Shown here one piece after another: positions 54,611-63,840 of a stretch of DNA of 64,000 nt. The position numbers were made by a program, and so were the translations under genes. A model generated the notes under the pieces. The model was not told the DNA's origin. It worked only from the letters and a program-made list of their open reading frames with translations, and made no database searches. How positions within the stretch are numbered: the stretch's first letter is position 1; each line of letters starts with the position of its first letter. This DNA comes from Pseudomonas sp. TH31 (GTDB taxonomy: Bacteria > Pseudomonadota > Gammaproteobacteria > Pseudomonadales > Pseudomonadaceae), in contig NZ_JAEKEZ010000034.1 of assembly GCF_016650815.1 (NCBI RefSeq), positions 186,001 through 250,000 on the forward strand. The letters are read 5' to 3'.

Positions 54611-56383
54611 TCACTTGATCAGGATTAGGTGTTCGACGACGGGACCGAGCGCGAGCGCCGGCACGTAGTTCAGCAAACCGACCAGCAACACCGTTCCGAT
54701 CAACAACACCACGAACAGCATGCCGTGGGTCGGCATCGTGCCGCCGGTGACCGCCAGGCGTTTCTTCGCCGCCAGGCTGCCGGCGACGGCGAGCACCGGG
54801 ACGATCACGCCAAAGCGGCCGAACCAGGCGACGATTGCCAGCATCGTGTTGTAGAACGGGGTGTTGGCCGACAACCCGGCGAAGGCACTGCCGTTGTTGT
54901 TGGCCGCCGAGGTGAACGCGTAGAGAATTTCCGAAAAGCCATGGGCGCCGGGGTTGGCGATCCCCAGCCGGCCGGCCTCGGCCATGACCGCGATGGCGGT
55001 CCCGAACAGCACCAGCAGCGGCGTCACCAGAATCGCGATGGCGACCATTTTCATCTCGTAGGCTTCGATTTTTTTGCCCAGGTATTCAGGTGTCCGCCCG
55101 ATCATCAAACCGGCGATAAACACCGCCAGGATCGCGAATATCAGCATCCCGTAAAGGCCCGAGCCGGTGCCGCCGAACACCACTTCACCCAGTTGCATCA
55201 GCACCAGCGGCACCGCGCCGCCCAGTGGGGTAAACGAATCGTGCATCGCATTGACTGCGCCGCAGGACGCCGCCGTGGTCACTGCCGCGAACAGGCTGGA
55301 GGCGCTGATGCCGAAACGCAGCTCCTTGCCTTCCATGTTGCCCGCCGCCGTGTCGATGCCCAGCGCTGAAAACTGTGGATTGCCGAGTTGTTCGTAGTGG
55401 GTGACGGCGACAACAGCGATCACGAAGATGATCGTCATCGTCGCCAGCAGCGCCCAGCCCTGGCGGATGTCTCCGACGACGTGGCCGAAGACGAAGCACA
55501 GCGCGGTCGGAATCAGGAAGATCGCGATCAGTTGAAAGAAATTGCTCAGCGCGGTCGGGTTCTCGTAAGGGTGCGCCGAGTTGGCATTGAAGAAACCGCC
55601 GCCATTGGTGCCGAGCATCTTGATCGCTTCTTGCGAGGCGACCGGGCCCATGGCGATGGTCTGCTTGTCGGTGCTGGCGGCCACGGTGACCGGGCTGCCC
55701 TGGGCGTCGAGCTTCGGTTGGCCGGCGTCATTGAGGACCGGGGCCTGATACTGCATGACCTCCATCGTCGTGACGTCCTTGTAGGGGGCAAGGTTCTGGA
55801 TCGCGCCCTGGCTGACGAAGAACAGTGCGAAGATCAACGACAGCGGCAGCAACACCCACAATGTGATGCGGGTGAGGTCGGTCCAGGCATTGCCGATGCT
55901 GGTTGCACTGTGGCGGGCGAACCCGCGGATCAGGGCCACGGCCACCACGATGCCGGTGGCCGCCGACAGGAAGTTCTGCACGGTCAGCGCGAGCATTTGC
56001 GTCAGGTAGCTCATCGTCGATTCGCCGCTATAACCTTGCCAGTCGGTGTTGGTGACAAAGGCGGTGGCGGTGTTGAACGAAGAGTCCGGCGTCACGGCGC
56101 CGAAGCCTTGCGGGTTGAACGGCAACAGCCCTTGCAAACGTTGCAGTGCGTAGACGAACAACAGACCTAACGCGTTGAACAGGATCAGGGCGAGGGCGTA
56201 CTGCAACCAGCTCATCTGGGTTTCAGGTTTGACGCCGGCCAGCCGATACAGCGGCGACTCGATGCGCGCACCGAAGGCAAACCGACCTTCCATTACCGTG
56301 GTCAGCCACCGCCCGAGCGGCCAGGCCAGCAAACCCAGCGCCAGCAAAAAGGCCCCGAGCAGGACCCAGGCTTGAGTCGTCAT
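54611..56383 (-). CDS. kdpA: potassium-transporting ATPase subunit KdpA
   Basis: 590 residues from MTTQAWVLLGAFLL at 56383 behind GGAGGACTT. About ten membrane segments; the selectivity-filter loops include TNTDWQGYSGE, MLGTNGGGFFNANSAHP, SCGAVNAMHDS and TSAANNNGSAFAGL. It forms the potassium channel of the Kdp pump. The start overlaps the kdpF stop (ATGA). Confidence 0.95.
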   Translation of the reverse strand: MTTQAWVLLGAFLLALGLLAWPLGRWLTTVMEGRFAFGARIESPLYRLAGVKPETQMSWLQYALALILFNALGLLFVYALQRLQGLLPFNPQGFGAVTPDSSFNTATAFVTNTDWQGYSGESTMSYLTQMLALTVQNFLSAATGIVVAVALIRGFARHSATSIGNAWTDLTRITLWVLLPLSLIFALFFVSQGAIQNLAPYKDVTTMEVMQYQAPVLNDAGQPKLDAQGSPVTVAASTDKQTIAMGPVASQEAIKMLGTNGGGFFNANSAHPYENPTALSNFFQLIAIFLIPTALCFVFGHVVGDIRQGWALLATMTIIFVIAVVAVTHYEQLGNPQFSALGIDTAAGNMEGKELRFGISASSLFAAVTTAASCGAVNAMHDSFTPLGGAVPLVLMQLGEVVFGGTGSGLYGMLIFAILAVFIAGLMIGRTPEYLGKKIEAYEMKMVAIAILVTPLLVLFGTAIAVMAEAGRLGIANPGAHGFSEILYAFTSAANNNGSAFAGLSANTPFYNTMLAIVAWFGRFGVIVPVLAVAGSLAAKKRLAVTGGTMPTHGMLFVVLLIGTVLLVGLLNYVPALALGPVVEHLILIK

Positions 56384-56472
56384 AGGAAGTCCTCCGGAAA
56401 AAACAGCGCGGCGACCAGGTACACCAGCAACCCGGCCGCGATGATCCCGCCGAACAGATAAAAGCCCGTCAT
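56380..56472 (-). CDS. kdpF: potassium-transporting ATPase subunit KdpF
   Basis: 30 residues, one membrane helix (MTGFYLFGGIIAAGLLVYLV, ending in FFPEDFL), the standard KdpF. Its ATG lies in an ATGA overlap with the small ORF before it and its TGA in an ATGA overlap with kdpA, giving a tightly coupled chain. Confidence 0.93.
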   Translation of the reverse strand: MTGFYLFGGIIAAGLLVYLVAALFFPEDFL

Positions 56473-56564
56473 GACCGTCTCCTGTTGAGCGCCGCACAGC
56501 CAAGTGCCAGGCCGATCAGGCTGATGAAAAACACTGCACCGAGTATTAGAAAAATGAAGTCCAT
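56469..56564 (-). CDS. 31-residue membrane miniprotein leading the kdp operon
   Basis: ATG 56564 has a near-ideal ribosome site (GGGAGGAAACGCC). The product starts MDFIFLILGAVFFISLIGLA and ends LNRRRS: one helix with a positive tail, which by the positive-inside rule puts the C terminus in the cytoplasm. The TGA overlaps the kdpF ATG (ATGA). Too short for most gene finders. It may be a further small Kdp subunit or act mainly to couple translation into kdpF. Confidence 0.72.
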   Translation of the reverse strand: MDFIFLILGAVFFISLIGLALGCAALNRRRS

Positions 56565-56637
56565 GGCGTTTCCTCCCGCTTATGAGCAAAGCCTAGAGGG
56601 ACGCTTGGTAAGTTGTTATCAGGATTGGGGGCGGGGG

Positions 56638-56654
56638 AATAAAGATCTTATAAA
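56638..56654 (-). promoter_or_regulatory. KdpE-binding site candidate
   Basis: On the minus strand TTTATAAGATCTTTATT, two TTTAT half-sites 11 bases apart, about 75 bases upstream of the first kdp ORF. It is similar in build to the T-rich KdpE box of E. coli. Assignment is by position and likeness only. Confidence 0.5.
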
Positions 56655-56699
56655 GGTCATGACAGGAGCAACGCTCAAAGAGTTGAGCGCTGCATTCCT

Positions 56700-56806
56700 T
56701 GTGGGAGCGAGCCTGCTCGCGATGACGGTCGTACATTCAAAACTTGTGTTGCCTGTCAGTCAGCTATCGCGAGCAAGTCGAATCGTTGCACCGCCGCTCC
56801 CACAGG
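56700..56806. repeat. REP pair, GTGGGAGCGAGCCTGCTCGCG family, copy 4, interrupted
   Basis: The left arm from 56700 is complete; the right arm (from 56765) is split by about 17 extra bases (TCGAATCGTTGCACCGC) before CGCTCCCACA. The insertion breaks the usual hairpin. It lies between the kdp control region and a LysR gene. Confidence 0.8.
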
Positions 56807-56868
56807 TTGTACTTCTTGACTGATTGGTATTGGGGCAAGTCCTCCAGACACAGTGTTTGCGCATGGCA

Positions 56869-57774
56869 TTACAAGAATGGCTGGGCGCACACCTCTCGAA
56901 TGCACCCGCGCAACCAGCGATGTGCCGGGTCGGCATCCAGTCGAGGGTGCCAGAGCAATGACACCGTGATCGGCGGGATGGCAACCGGAAGGGCAAAACT
57001 GTGCAGGCCGGCGCGCAGGCTGGCGGTATGTCGCTCGGGCACGCTGGCGACCAGGTCGCAGGCCCGAACGAGCGCCAGGGCGGTCGAAAAGCCGCCGACG
57101 ATGGTGACGATCTCTCGTTCCAGTCCGAGTGCATTCAAGGCGTCATCAATGGCCGTCGGCCCTTTCTCCGGGCCCCGTCGCGATACGCCGATATGCCGGC
57201 CGGCGGCATAGCGGGCAGGGGTGGTTTCGCCCTGGCTCAGTGGGTGCTCCAGGCGCACGACACCGATAAAACGGTCCCTGAACAGTGCCTGTGCCCGGAC
57301 TTCCGGCGCCATCGAACTGCCGACCACGCCGGTTTCCATGTCGACACTCCCGTCGCGCAGTGGCGTGCTGTCCTTGTTCGGCTTTTGCACAAACAGCAGC
57401 CGCACGCCCGGCGCTTCTTCGCTGACACGGGCAAGCAGGTCCGGGCCGAACGTCTCCACAAAACCGTCGCTGGTGCGCAGGGTGAAGGTGCGCACCAGTT
57501 GTTTTGGATTGAGTTGTTCGACCGGGCGCAAAACCGCCTCGGCGTCCTGGACCAACTGACTGACCCGCTCGCGCAGTTCAAGTGCGCGGGGCGTGGGTAC
57601 GAGGCCGCGACCGGCCCTGACCAGCAGCGGATCGCCGGTCGTTTCACGCAAGCGCGCCAAGGCCCGGCTCATCGCCGACGGGCTCAAGTGCAGTCGCCGG
57701 GCGGCGCGCGTGACACTGCCTTCTGCGAGCAGAACATCCAGGGTAATAAGCAAGTTGAGATCGGGCATCGGCAT
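56869..57774 (-). CDS. LysR-family regulator of the adjacent MFS gene
   Basis: 301 residues from MPMPDLNLLITLDVLLAEGS at 57774; the frame is open to 58077, but that runs into the divergent gene. HTH about 8-62 (SPSAMSRALARLRETTGDPL), the NodD/YafC-like branch. Divergent from the MFS gene across 144 bases, so probably its regulator. Confidence 0.9.
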   Translation of the reverse strand: MPMPDLNLLITLDVLLAEGSVTRAARRLHLSPSAMSRALARLRETTGDPLLVRAGRGLVPTPRALELRERVSQLVQDAEAVLRPVEQLNPKQLVRTFTLRTSDGFVETFGPDLLARVSEEAPGVRLLFVQKPNKDSTPLRDGSVDMETGVVGSSMAPEVRAQALFRDRFIGVVRLEHPLSQGETTPARYAAGRHIGVSRRGPEKGPTAIDDALNALGLEREIVTIVGGFSTALALVRACDLVASVPERHTASLRAGLHSFALPVAIPPITVSLLWHPRLDADPAHRWLRGCIREVCAQPFL

Positions 57775-57918
57775 GTTTCGACGGTAGCACAAGCGTGATC
57801 GGGGCATGGCGTCAAACGCACAAGTAATGTGCAAACAGTGCGTCTTCCGCCTTGCCAGGCAACGCCGTAGGCTTTTTAAAGCCCCGTTTCGGGAGCTGCC
57901 AGACAAGGAGCTCACCCC

Positions 57919-59345
57919 ATGATCAGTCCCAATCAGACCATCGCCGCGCAGTGGACGCCATCGGTTCGCCGGGTGCTCGCCAGCCTGTCGTTGTCGATGT
58001 TGCTGTCGTCCCTCGGCACCAGCATCGCCAATGTCGGCTTGCCGGCCCTGGCCCTGGCGTTCGGCGCGTCCTTTCAAGCCGTGCAGTGGATCGTCCTCGC
58101 CTATCTACTGGCCATTACCACGTTGATTGTCAGCGTCGGACGGCTCGGTGACCTCATCGGCCGTCGTCGGTTGCTGCTGGTCGGCATCGTTGTGTTTACC
58201 CTGGCTTCGGCCTTGTGCGGCCTGGCACCGAAGCTCTCGCTGTTGATTGCCGCCCGGGCGGTACAGGGCCTGGGCGCAGCGATCATGATGGCGCTGACCA
58301 TGGCGTTTATCGGTGAGACGGTGCCGAAGGCCAGGACCGGCAGCGCCATGGGACTGCTCGGGACGATGTCGGCCATTGGCACCGCGCTCGGTCCATCCCT
58401 GGGCGGTGTGCTGATCGGCGGATTCGGTTGGCAGGCGATTTTCCTGATCAACGTGCCGCTGGGGATCCTGACGTTCGTGCTCGCGTACCTTTATCTGCCG
58501 GCTGATCGGCGGCAGCCGAAGACCGCGGGTTACGGTTTCGATCCTCTGGGCACGCTGTTGCTGGCGCTGACGCTCGCGGCCTATGCACTCGCCATGACCC
58601 TGGGCCGCGGCAGTTTCGGTGCATTCAACGTGGCGTTGCTACTGGCGGCGGTCTTCGCTGGCGGGCTCTTCGTTTTCGTCGAGGCGAGGGTGCCATCGCC
58701 GCTGATTCGTTTGGCGATGTTCCGTGATGTTTCGCTGTGCGGCAGTCTCGCCATGAACCTGTTTGTTTCGACGGTGATGATGGCGACGCTGGTGGTCGGG
58801 CCGTTCTACCTGTCTCGTGGCTTGGGGCTCAACCTGGCCGTCGTCGGTGGGGTGATGTCGATCGGCCCGGTCATCTCGGCCCTCAGCGGTTTTCCGGCGG
58901 GGCGTGTGGTTGACCGTTTCGCTGCGCCGATCATCGTCATCGTCGGGCTGATCATGATGGCGGCGGGTTGCGTGGCGCTTTCCGTTCTCCCGGCCGTGTT
59001 CGGCCTGGCGGGGTACGTTGCGGCCATCGTCATCTTGACCCCGGGTTATCAGTTGTTCCAGGCAGCCAACAACACGAGCGTGATGCTGGACCTGCCTTCG
59101 CAGCAGCGGGGGTGATGTCCGGCCTGCTCAGCCTGTCACGCAATCTCGGGCTGATCACCGGCGCCTCCGTGATCGGCGCGGTGTTTGCCCTCGCTTCAGC
59201 GGCGACGGACCTGGCGACGACGGTCCCCGAAGCCGTCGCCACCGGTATGCGCATTACGTTTGCAGTAGCCGCCGTGCTGCTCGTCGTAGCGCTCGCCATC
59301 GCTTTGGCAAGCCGTGACCGCAGGGGTGTGGCCACGGCGTCCTGA
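57919..59345 (+). pseudogene. MFS drug-efflux transporter, one-base frameshift near the C terminus
   Basis: From ATG 57919 (ribosome site AAGGAG) twelve or so segments are read, with the motif C region GTALGPSLGGVLIGGFGW. At 59108-59112 (five G) the frame hits TGA; a sixth G continues as GVMSGLLSLSRNLGLITGAS to a stop at 59345, giving 475 residues. As written, 398 residues would be made, lacking the last one or two segments. Likely exporter under the divergent LysR protein. Confidence 0.9.
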
Positions 59346-59352
59346 TCGTGCC

Positions 59353-59658
59353 TCAGCCCCAGACTTTGCCGAGCTCATCCAGACCGGATTTTTGAAGATC
59401 CTGCGGGCTCATGGCGATGCGGAATTTGCAGTTGGCCTGGAAGTTGAGGAAAAACGGTTCGGCAAAACGCGGGATATCGGAAGCGTCCTGCATGTCGATC
59501 AGGAAAATCCCGCCGCGCCTGCCATCCTGCTCCGTGAAGTAAGCCGTCTCGGGTTTGATGCTTTCCAGCACCCGCTCCATGATTTCGCCGACTTTGCCGG
59601 CTCGGACCAGCGTGTTGAAAGGTTCGTGGGGGAACTCGACCGTCAGTAGCATTTTCAT
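59353..59658 (-). CDS. DUF3303-like small protein
   Basis: 101 residues, cytoplasmic: MKMLLTVEFPHEPFNTLVRA, then IKPETAYFTEQDGRRGGIFL and SDIPRFAEPFFLNFQANCKF, the pattern of the DUF3303 (ferredoxin-like) family. Function unknown. It converges with the MFS gene, leaving 7 bases. Confidence 0.75.
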   Translation of the reverse strand: MKMLLTVEFPHEPFNTLVRAGKVGEIMERVLESIKPETAYFTEQDGRRGGIFLIDMQDASDIPRFAEPFFLNFQANCKFRIAMSPQDLQKSGLDELGKVWG

Positions 59659-59833
59659 TGTTTGATGCTCGGTTGAAGTGGCTGCTCCCTATCAGGATCT
59701 CTGCTCCAGTGTGGGTTAAGAATAGCCAAGCATTGTGGCAGCCTCGGGCCGGGTTACGGACGGTAGCGCCTGGATTGACGATCAGTTTGTTGTGCGATAC
59801 AACTAAATGATCATTTTCTGCGAGGTGCACGCC

Positions 59834-60792
59834 GTGACCGCCCCCATTTGATTAACCACGTTCGCTCGGCGTCGCGTCTGATGGTGCGCGAACTGGGGTT
59901 CATGCAGGCCACGCTGGCGGCGACGGACTATCCGCCGTCCTCCGTGCACACCCTCGTGGAGCTGGGTCGCCGCGATTCGCTGACGGCCGTGGAACTGGTG
60001 GCGCTGCTGGGCCTGGAAAAATCCAGCGTCAGCCGTATGGTGCGCAAACTCATCGAGGCGGGCGAGATCGAAGAAGTGCCGAATGAGCAGGATGCACGCT
60101 CGAAAAAACTGCAGCTGACTGCGCAGGGCCGACAGACGGTGTGCGCGGTGGATGCGTTCGCCACCCGGCGGGTCGGCGCAGCCATGGCTCACTTGACCGA
60201 GGCGCAACAACGGACAGTGAGCGAAGGCCTCGGCCACTATGCCGCAGCGCTGCACACCGAGCGACTCGGTACAGGGCCAACGCCCCCGGCACCGTTGGAC
60301 ATTGCACGAGGCTACCGCCCCGGCATCATCGGGCGCATGGTGGAAATGCATGCCTGCTATTACGCCAAACACGCGAGCTTCGGTCAGCCGTTCGAAAGCC
60401 TGGTGGCCTCCGACATGGCCGAACTGATGGGCCGCCTGCACAACCCGCGCAACGAGGTGTGGGTCGCGCTGGACGGCGAGCGCATCGTCGGTTCGATTGC
60501 CATTGACGGCGAAGGCGAGGGTGGCGACGCGGTGCTGCGTTGTTTCATTCTGGATGACCGCGCGCGGGGCAAAGGTGCCGGCAAACGCTTGCTGGCTGAA
60601 GCGATGAAGTTCTGCGACGAATGCGGCTTTCGGGCAACGCGACTGTGGACGTTCAAAGGCCTGGATGCGGCGCGCAAACTGTATGAAGACGTGGGTTTCA
60701 CGTTGGAGCAGGAGCAAGAAGGGGAGCACTGGGGTGGACGGATTATCGGCCAATGGTTTGTTCGGCCAGGGCCGGTCAATATTTCAGCGTGA
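59834..60792 (+). CDS. bifunctional MarR-type regulator / GNAT acetyltransferase
   Basis: MarR winged helix (about 25-125; LEKSSVSRMVRKLIEAGEIE) followed by a GNAT domain (about 155-315; LRCFILDDRARGKGAGKRLL, ending YEDVGFTLEQEQEGEHWGG). The fusion is real and known as a family. The best start is GTG 59834 behind GAGGTG, but from there the frame meets TGA after five codons; a sixth C at 59841-59845 would give MTAPHLINHVRSASRLMVRE and 319 residues. Without it, only a TTG at 59848 without a ribosome site is available. Confidence 0.86.
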
Positions 60793-60798
60793 ACACGC

Positions 60799-60832
60799 AA
60801 AAGCCCGGGAGCCCAACGCTCCCGGGCTTTTT
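60799..60832. terminator. bidirectional intrinsic terminator
   Basis: AAAAGCCCGGGAG, a 7-base loop, CTCCCGGGCTTTTT: a 13-base stem with A run and T run on either side, between the converging MarR-GNAT and ALDH genes. Confidence 0.95.
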
Positions 60833-60845
60833 CATGCGTTGTTAC

Positions 60846-62237
60846 TCAGCGGCGATCCAGCCACACCGTCTGTGCGTTGCAGAATTCGCGAACACCAAAG
60901 TGCGACAGCTCACGGCCAAATCCGCTTCTCTTTACACCGCCAAAAGTGACACGTGGGTCGCTGGCGCAGTAGCCATTGATAAATACCCCGCCGGTTTCAA
61001 GCTCATCGGCCATCTGCCTGGCCAGTTCGAGATTGCGGGTGTAGATCGTTGACGCCAGCCCGAACTCACTGTCATTGGCCAGCGCCAAGGCATGGGCGGC
61101 ATCGCGAGCGGTAATGATCGACGCGACCGGGCCAAACAGTTCCTGTTTGAACGAAGTCATCTGGTCGGTCACGTTGCTGAACACGGTCGGCTCATAGTAG
61201 TTGCCGGGGCCTTCAGCCTGCTTGCCGCCAAGCAACAGCGTCGCGCCTTCTTCCAGTGTGTCGCGGACCTGTTGGTCCAGTTCGTCACGCAGATCAAAAC
61301 GCGCCATCGGGCCGATGTAGGTCTCGCTGGACAACGGATCACCGACCACGAGCTGGCGAGTCGCTTCGACAAACTTGCGGGTGAATTCCTCGACAACGCC
61401 TTGCTCGACGATCAAGCGCTTGGCCGCCGCGCAGACTTGCCCGGTGTTCTGGTAACGGCCAATCACCGCCGCTTTGACAGCGTCGTCGAGGTCGGCATCG
61501 TTGAGCACAATGAACGGATCGGAGCCGCCGAGTTCCAGCACGCATTTCTTCAGCGCAGCACCGGCCTGAGCGCCGATGGCGATACCGGCTCGCACGCTGC
61601 CGGTGAGGGTCACGGCGGCGATGCGTGGGTCGGTGATCGCTGTGGAAACGCCGTCCGGCGTGACGTTAATCACTTCAAACACACCGTCGACGAAACCGGC
61701 GCGCTGGATCGCATCGCGCAGCAGATAGGCGCAGCCCATCACGTTTGGCGCGTGCTTGAGGACGTAGGTGTTGCCGGCGATCAACGCCGGAACCGCACCG
61801 CGCAGTACCTGCCAGATCGGGAAGTTCCACGGCATCACGGCGAGAATCGGGCCCAGCGGGCGGTATTCAATGCGAGCCTTGCCACCTTCAACCAGCGTTG
61901 GCTCGGCGTTCAGCATGGCGGGGCCGTGTGCGGCGTACCACTCGCAAAGTTGCGCGCACTTTTCGATTTCACCGCGGGCCTGGGTGACGGGCTTGCCCAT
62001 TTCCAGGGTGATCATGCGCGCCAGTTTTGGCGCATCGTCGCGCAGTGCCTGGGCCAGGGCGACCAGCGATTGTGCGCGCTGCTCTACTGGCGTCCGACGC
62101 CAGACAGCAAACCCGGCGGCGGCCCGGGCGAGGGCGGCGTCCAGAGCCTCTGCGGATTCGAACGGGTAGTGGCCGATCGGCTCGCCATTGGCGGGGTTGA
62201 TCGAAATGGCATGGGTGAGACTGGAAACCTGGGTCAT
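60846..62237 (-). CDS. NAD(P)-dependent succinate-semialdehyde dehydrogenase-like ALDH
   Basis: 463 residues, the short SSADH (Sad/YneI) type. VMPWNFPIWQV, catalytic Glu in LELGGSDPFIVL and catalytic Cys in NTGQVCAAAKRLI are present; the C terminus is FGGVKRSGFGRELSHFG. It oxidises succinate semialdehyde or a like aldehyde. Divergent from the LysR gene at 62338 (100-base gap), its likely regulator. Confidence 0.9.
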   Translation of the reverse strand: MTQVSSLTHAISINPANGEPIGHYPFESAEALDAALARAAAGFAVWRRTPVEQRAQSLVALAQALRDDAPKLARMITLEMGKPVTQARGEIEKCAQLCEWYAAHGPAMLNAEPTLVEGGKARIEYRPLGPILAVMPWNFPIWQVLRGAVPALIAGNTYVLKHAPNVMGCAYLLRDAIQRAGFVDGVFEVINVTPDGVSTAITDPRIAAVTLTGSVRAGIAIGAQAGAALKKCVLELGGSDPFIVLNDADLDDAVKAAVIGRYQNTGQVCAAAKRLIVEQGVVEEFTRKFVEATRQLVVGDPLSSETYIGPMARFDLRDELDQQVRDTLEEGATLLLGGKQAEGPGNYYEPTVFSNVTDQMTSFKQELFGPVASIITARDAAHALALANDSEFGLASTIYTRNLELARQMADELETGGVFINGYCASDPRVTFGGVKRSGFGRELSHFGVREFCNAQTVWLDRR

Positions 62238-62337
62238 GGCACCGTCCTTCTGGGTGGGTATGCGCTCAGGTTACGGGGGTGGTTGTTTTCTGGAAACTGA
62301 ATAATACTGAGCATATCGTTCACGTTTGGAGAATGAC

Positions 62338-63215
62338 TTGGATCTGGTCCAGCTCGAGATTTTCAAAGCGGTTGCCGAACACGGCAGCATCAGTGTGGCC
62401 GCTCAGCACATCCACCGGGTGCCGTCGAACCTGACAACGCGGATCAAGCAACTGGAGCAGGATCTGGGCGTCGACCTGTTTATCCGCGAGAAAAGCCGTT
62501 TGCGCCTGTCGCCGGCCGGTTGGAGTTTTCTTGATTACGCCCGGCGCATTCTCGATCTGGTCCAGGAGGCCCGGGCTACCGTGGCTGGCGAAGAGCCGCA
62601 AGGGTCTTTCCCATTGGGTTCGCTGGAAAGCACGGCGGCAGTGCGGATTCCCGAGTTGTTGGCCGCCTATAACCAGAAGTACGCCAAGGTCGAACTGGAC
62701 CTGTCTACCGGGCCTTCCGGCACCATGATCGACGGCGTGCTCTCCGGCCGATTGGCCGCCGCGTTCGTCGACGGCCCGGTGCTGCACCCGGCACTGGAAG
62801 GCGTGCCGGCGTTCGAGGAGGAGATGGTGGTGATCGCACCGCTCAACCACGCCCCGATCCAGCGTGCCCGGACGTCAACGGCGAGAACATTTATGCCTTC
62901 CGCTCCAATTGCTCGTACCGACACCACTTCGAGAGCTGGTTCAGCAAGGACGCGTCGGTGCCCGGCAAGATTTTCGAAATGGAGTCCTATCACGGCATGC
63001 TTGCCTGCGTCAGCGCCGGTGCCGGCCTGGCGCTGATGCCCCGCAGCATGCTGGAAAGCATGCCCGGCTGTACTACGGTGAGCATCTGGCCGCTGTCGGA
63101 ATCGTTCCGTTACTTGCGCACCTGGCTGGTGTGGCGCCGGGGCACGGTGTCGCAAAGCCTGACCATGTTTGTGCGTTTGCTGGAAGAGCGGGGCGTCGTA
63201 CATGAAGAAATCTGA
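62338..63215 (+). pseudogene. LysR-family regulator, one-base frameshift
   Basis: TTG 62338 behind GGAG begins MDLVQLEIFKAVAEHGSISV, the usual LysR start; HTH to about 60. The frame is right up to NHAPIQRAR, then changes near 62866-62871: VNGENIYAFRSNCSYRHHFE and GKIFEMESYHGMLACVSAGA are in the next frame, ending at 63215. One more base (CCCGG to CCCGGG, or the C run) gives 292 residues. An earlier TTG at 62326 is less well placed. Confidence 0.87.
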
Positions 63216-63311
63216 ACGTCGCCAATAAGTAATACCAATTGGCCACTACCTCCGCTAGAGTATGCGCCGCCCGAGAGCTGGATCCCGGGCGTTTTCTAAT
63301 GGAGTTACACC

Positions 63312-63647
63312 GTGAATTACCTCAGTAAAGTGGTTGCCGTCGTCCTGTTCGGTCTGATTCTGGCGGGTTGCACCGGCGCCCCGATGAAAACCCAGCACTA
63401 CGACAGCAGCCAGTACACCGTTCTGGGCCACAGTGAAGCAAGCGCCACGGGCCTGTTGCTGTTTGGCGTCATCCCGATCAAGCAGAACAGCCGTTTTGTT
63501 CGCGCTCAAGACGCGGCGATCCAGGCCAAGGGCGGCGACGCGATGATCAACACCCAAGTGCAGGAAAACTGGTTCTGGGCCTGGGTCCTGACCGGTTACA
63601 CCACCAAGGTTTCCGGTGACGTGGTCAAGTTGAAAAACGTTCAGTAA
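63312..63647 (+). CDS. TRL-like small lipoprotein
   Basis: 111 residues from GTG 63312 with TGGAGTT upstream. Lipoprotein signal with lipobox LILAGC (Cys20). Then a compact domain with LLLFGVIPIKQNSRFVRAQD and GGDAMINTQVQENWFWAWVL, the pattern of TRL-like proteins. Outer-membrane anchoring is likely, as the residue after Cys is Thr rather than Asp. Function unknown. Confidence 0.85.
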   Translation: MNYLSKVVAVVLFGLILAGCTGAPMKTQHYDSSQYTVLGHSEASATGLLLFGVIPIKQNSRFVRAQDAAIQAKGGDAMINTQVQENWFWAWVLTGYTTKVSGDVVKLKNVQ

Positions 63648-63688
63648 GCGCTATGCTTCGCCGTCTGGCGAGCCGCCCTGAAACGCGC

Positions 63689-63713
63689 AAAAGCCCGGTT
63701 TAGCCGGGCTTTT
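63689..63713 (+). terminator. intrinsic terminator after the lipoprotein gene
   Basis: AAAAGCCCGG, a 5-base loop, CCGGGCTTTT, 42 bases after the stop at 63647. Confidence 0.92.
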
Positions 63714-63840
63714 CAGTTTCTGGAGTTTGTCCGCGCGTACCGTCATCGGGACGGATCGATTTTCCATTTTGGGTCTGTTTGAACGTGAACTGGGATGACC
63801 TGAAGGTTTTTACCTTCGTCGCAAAATCAAACAACAGTCT

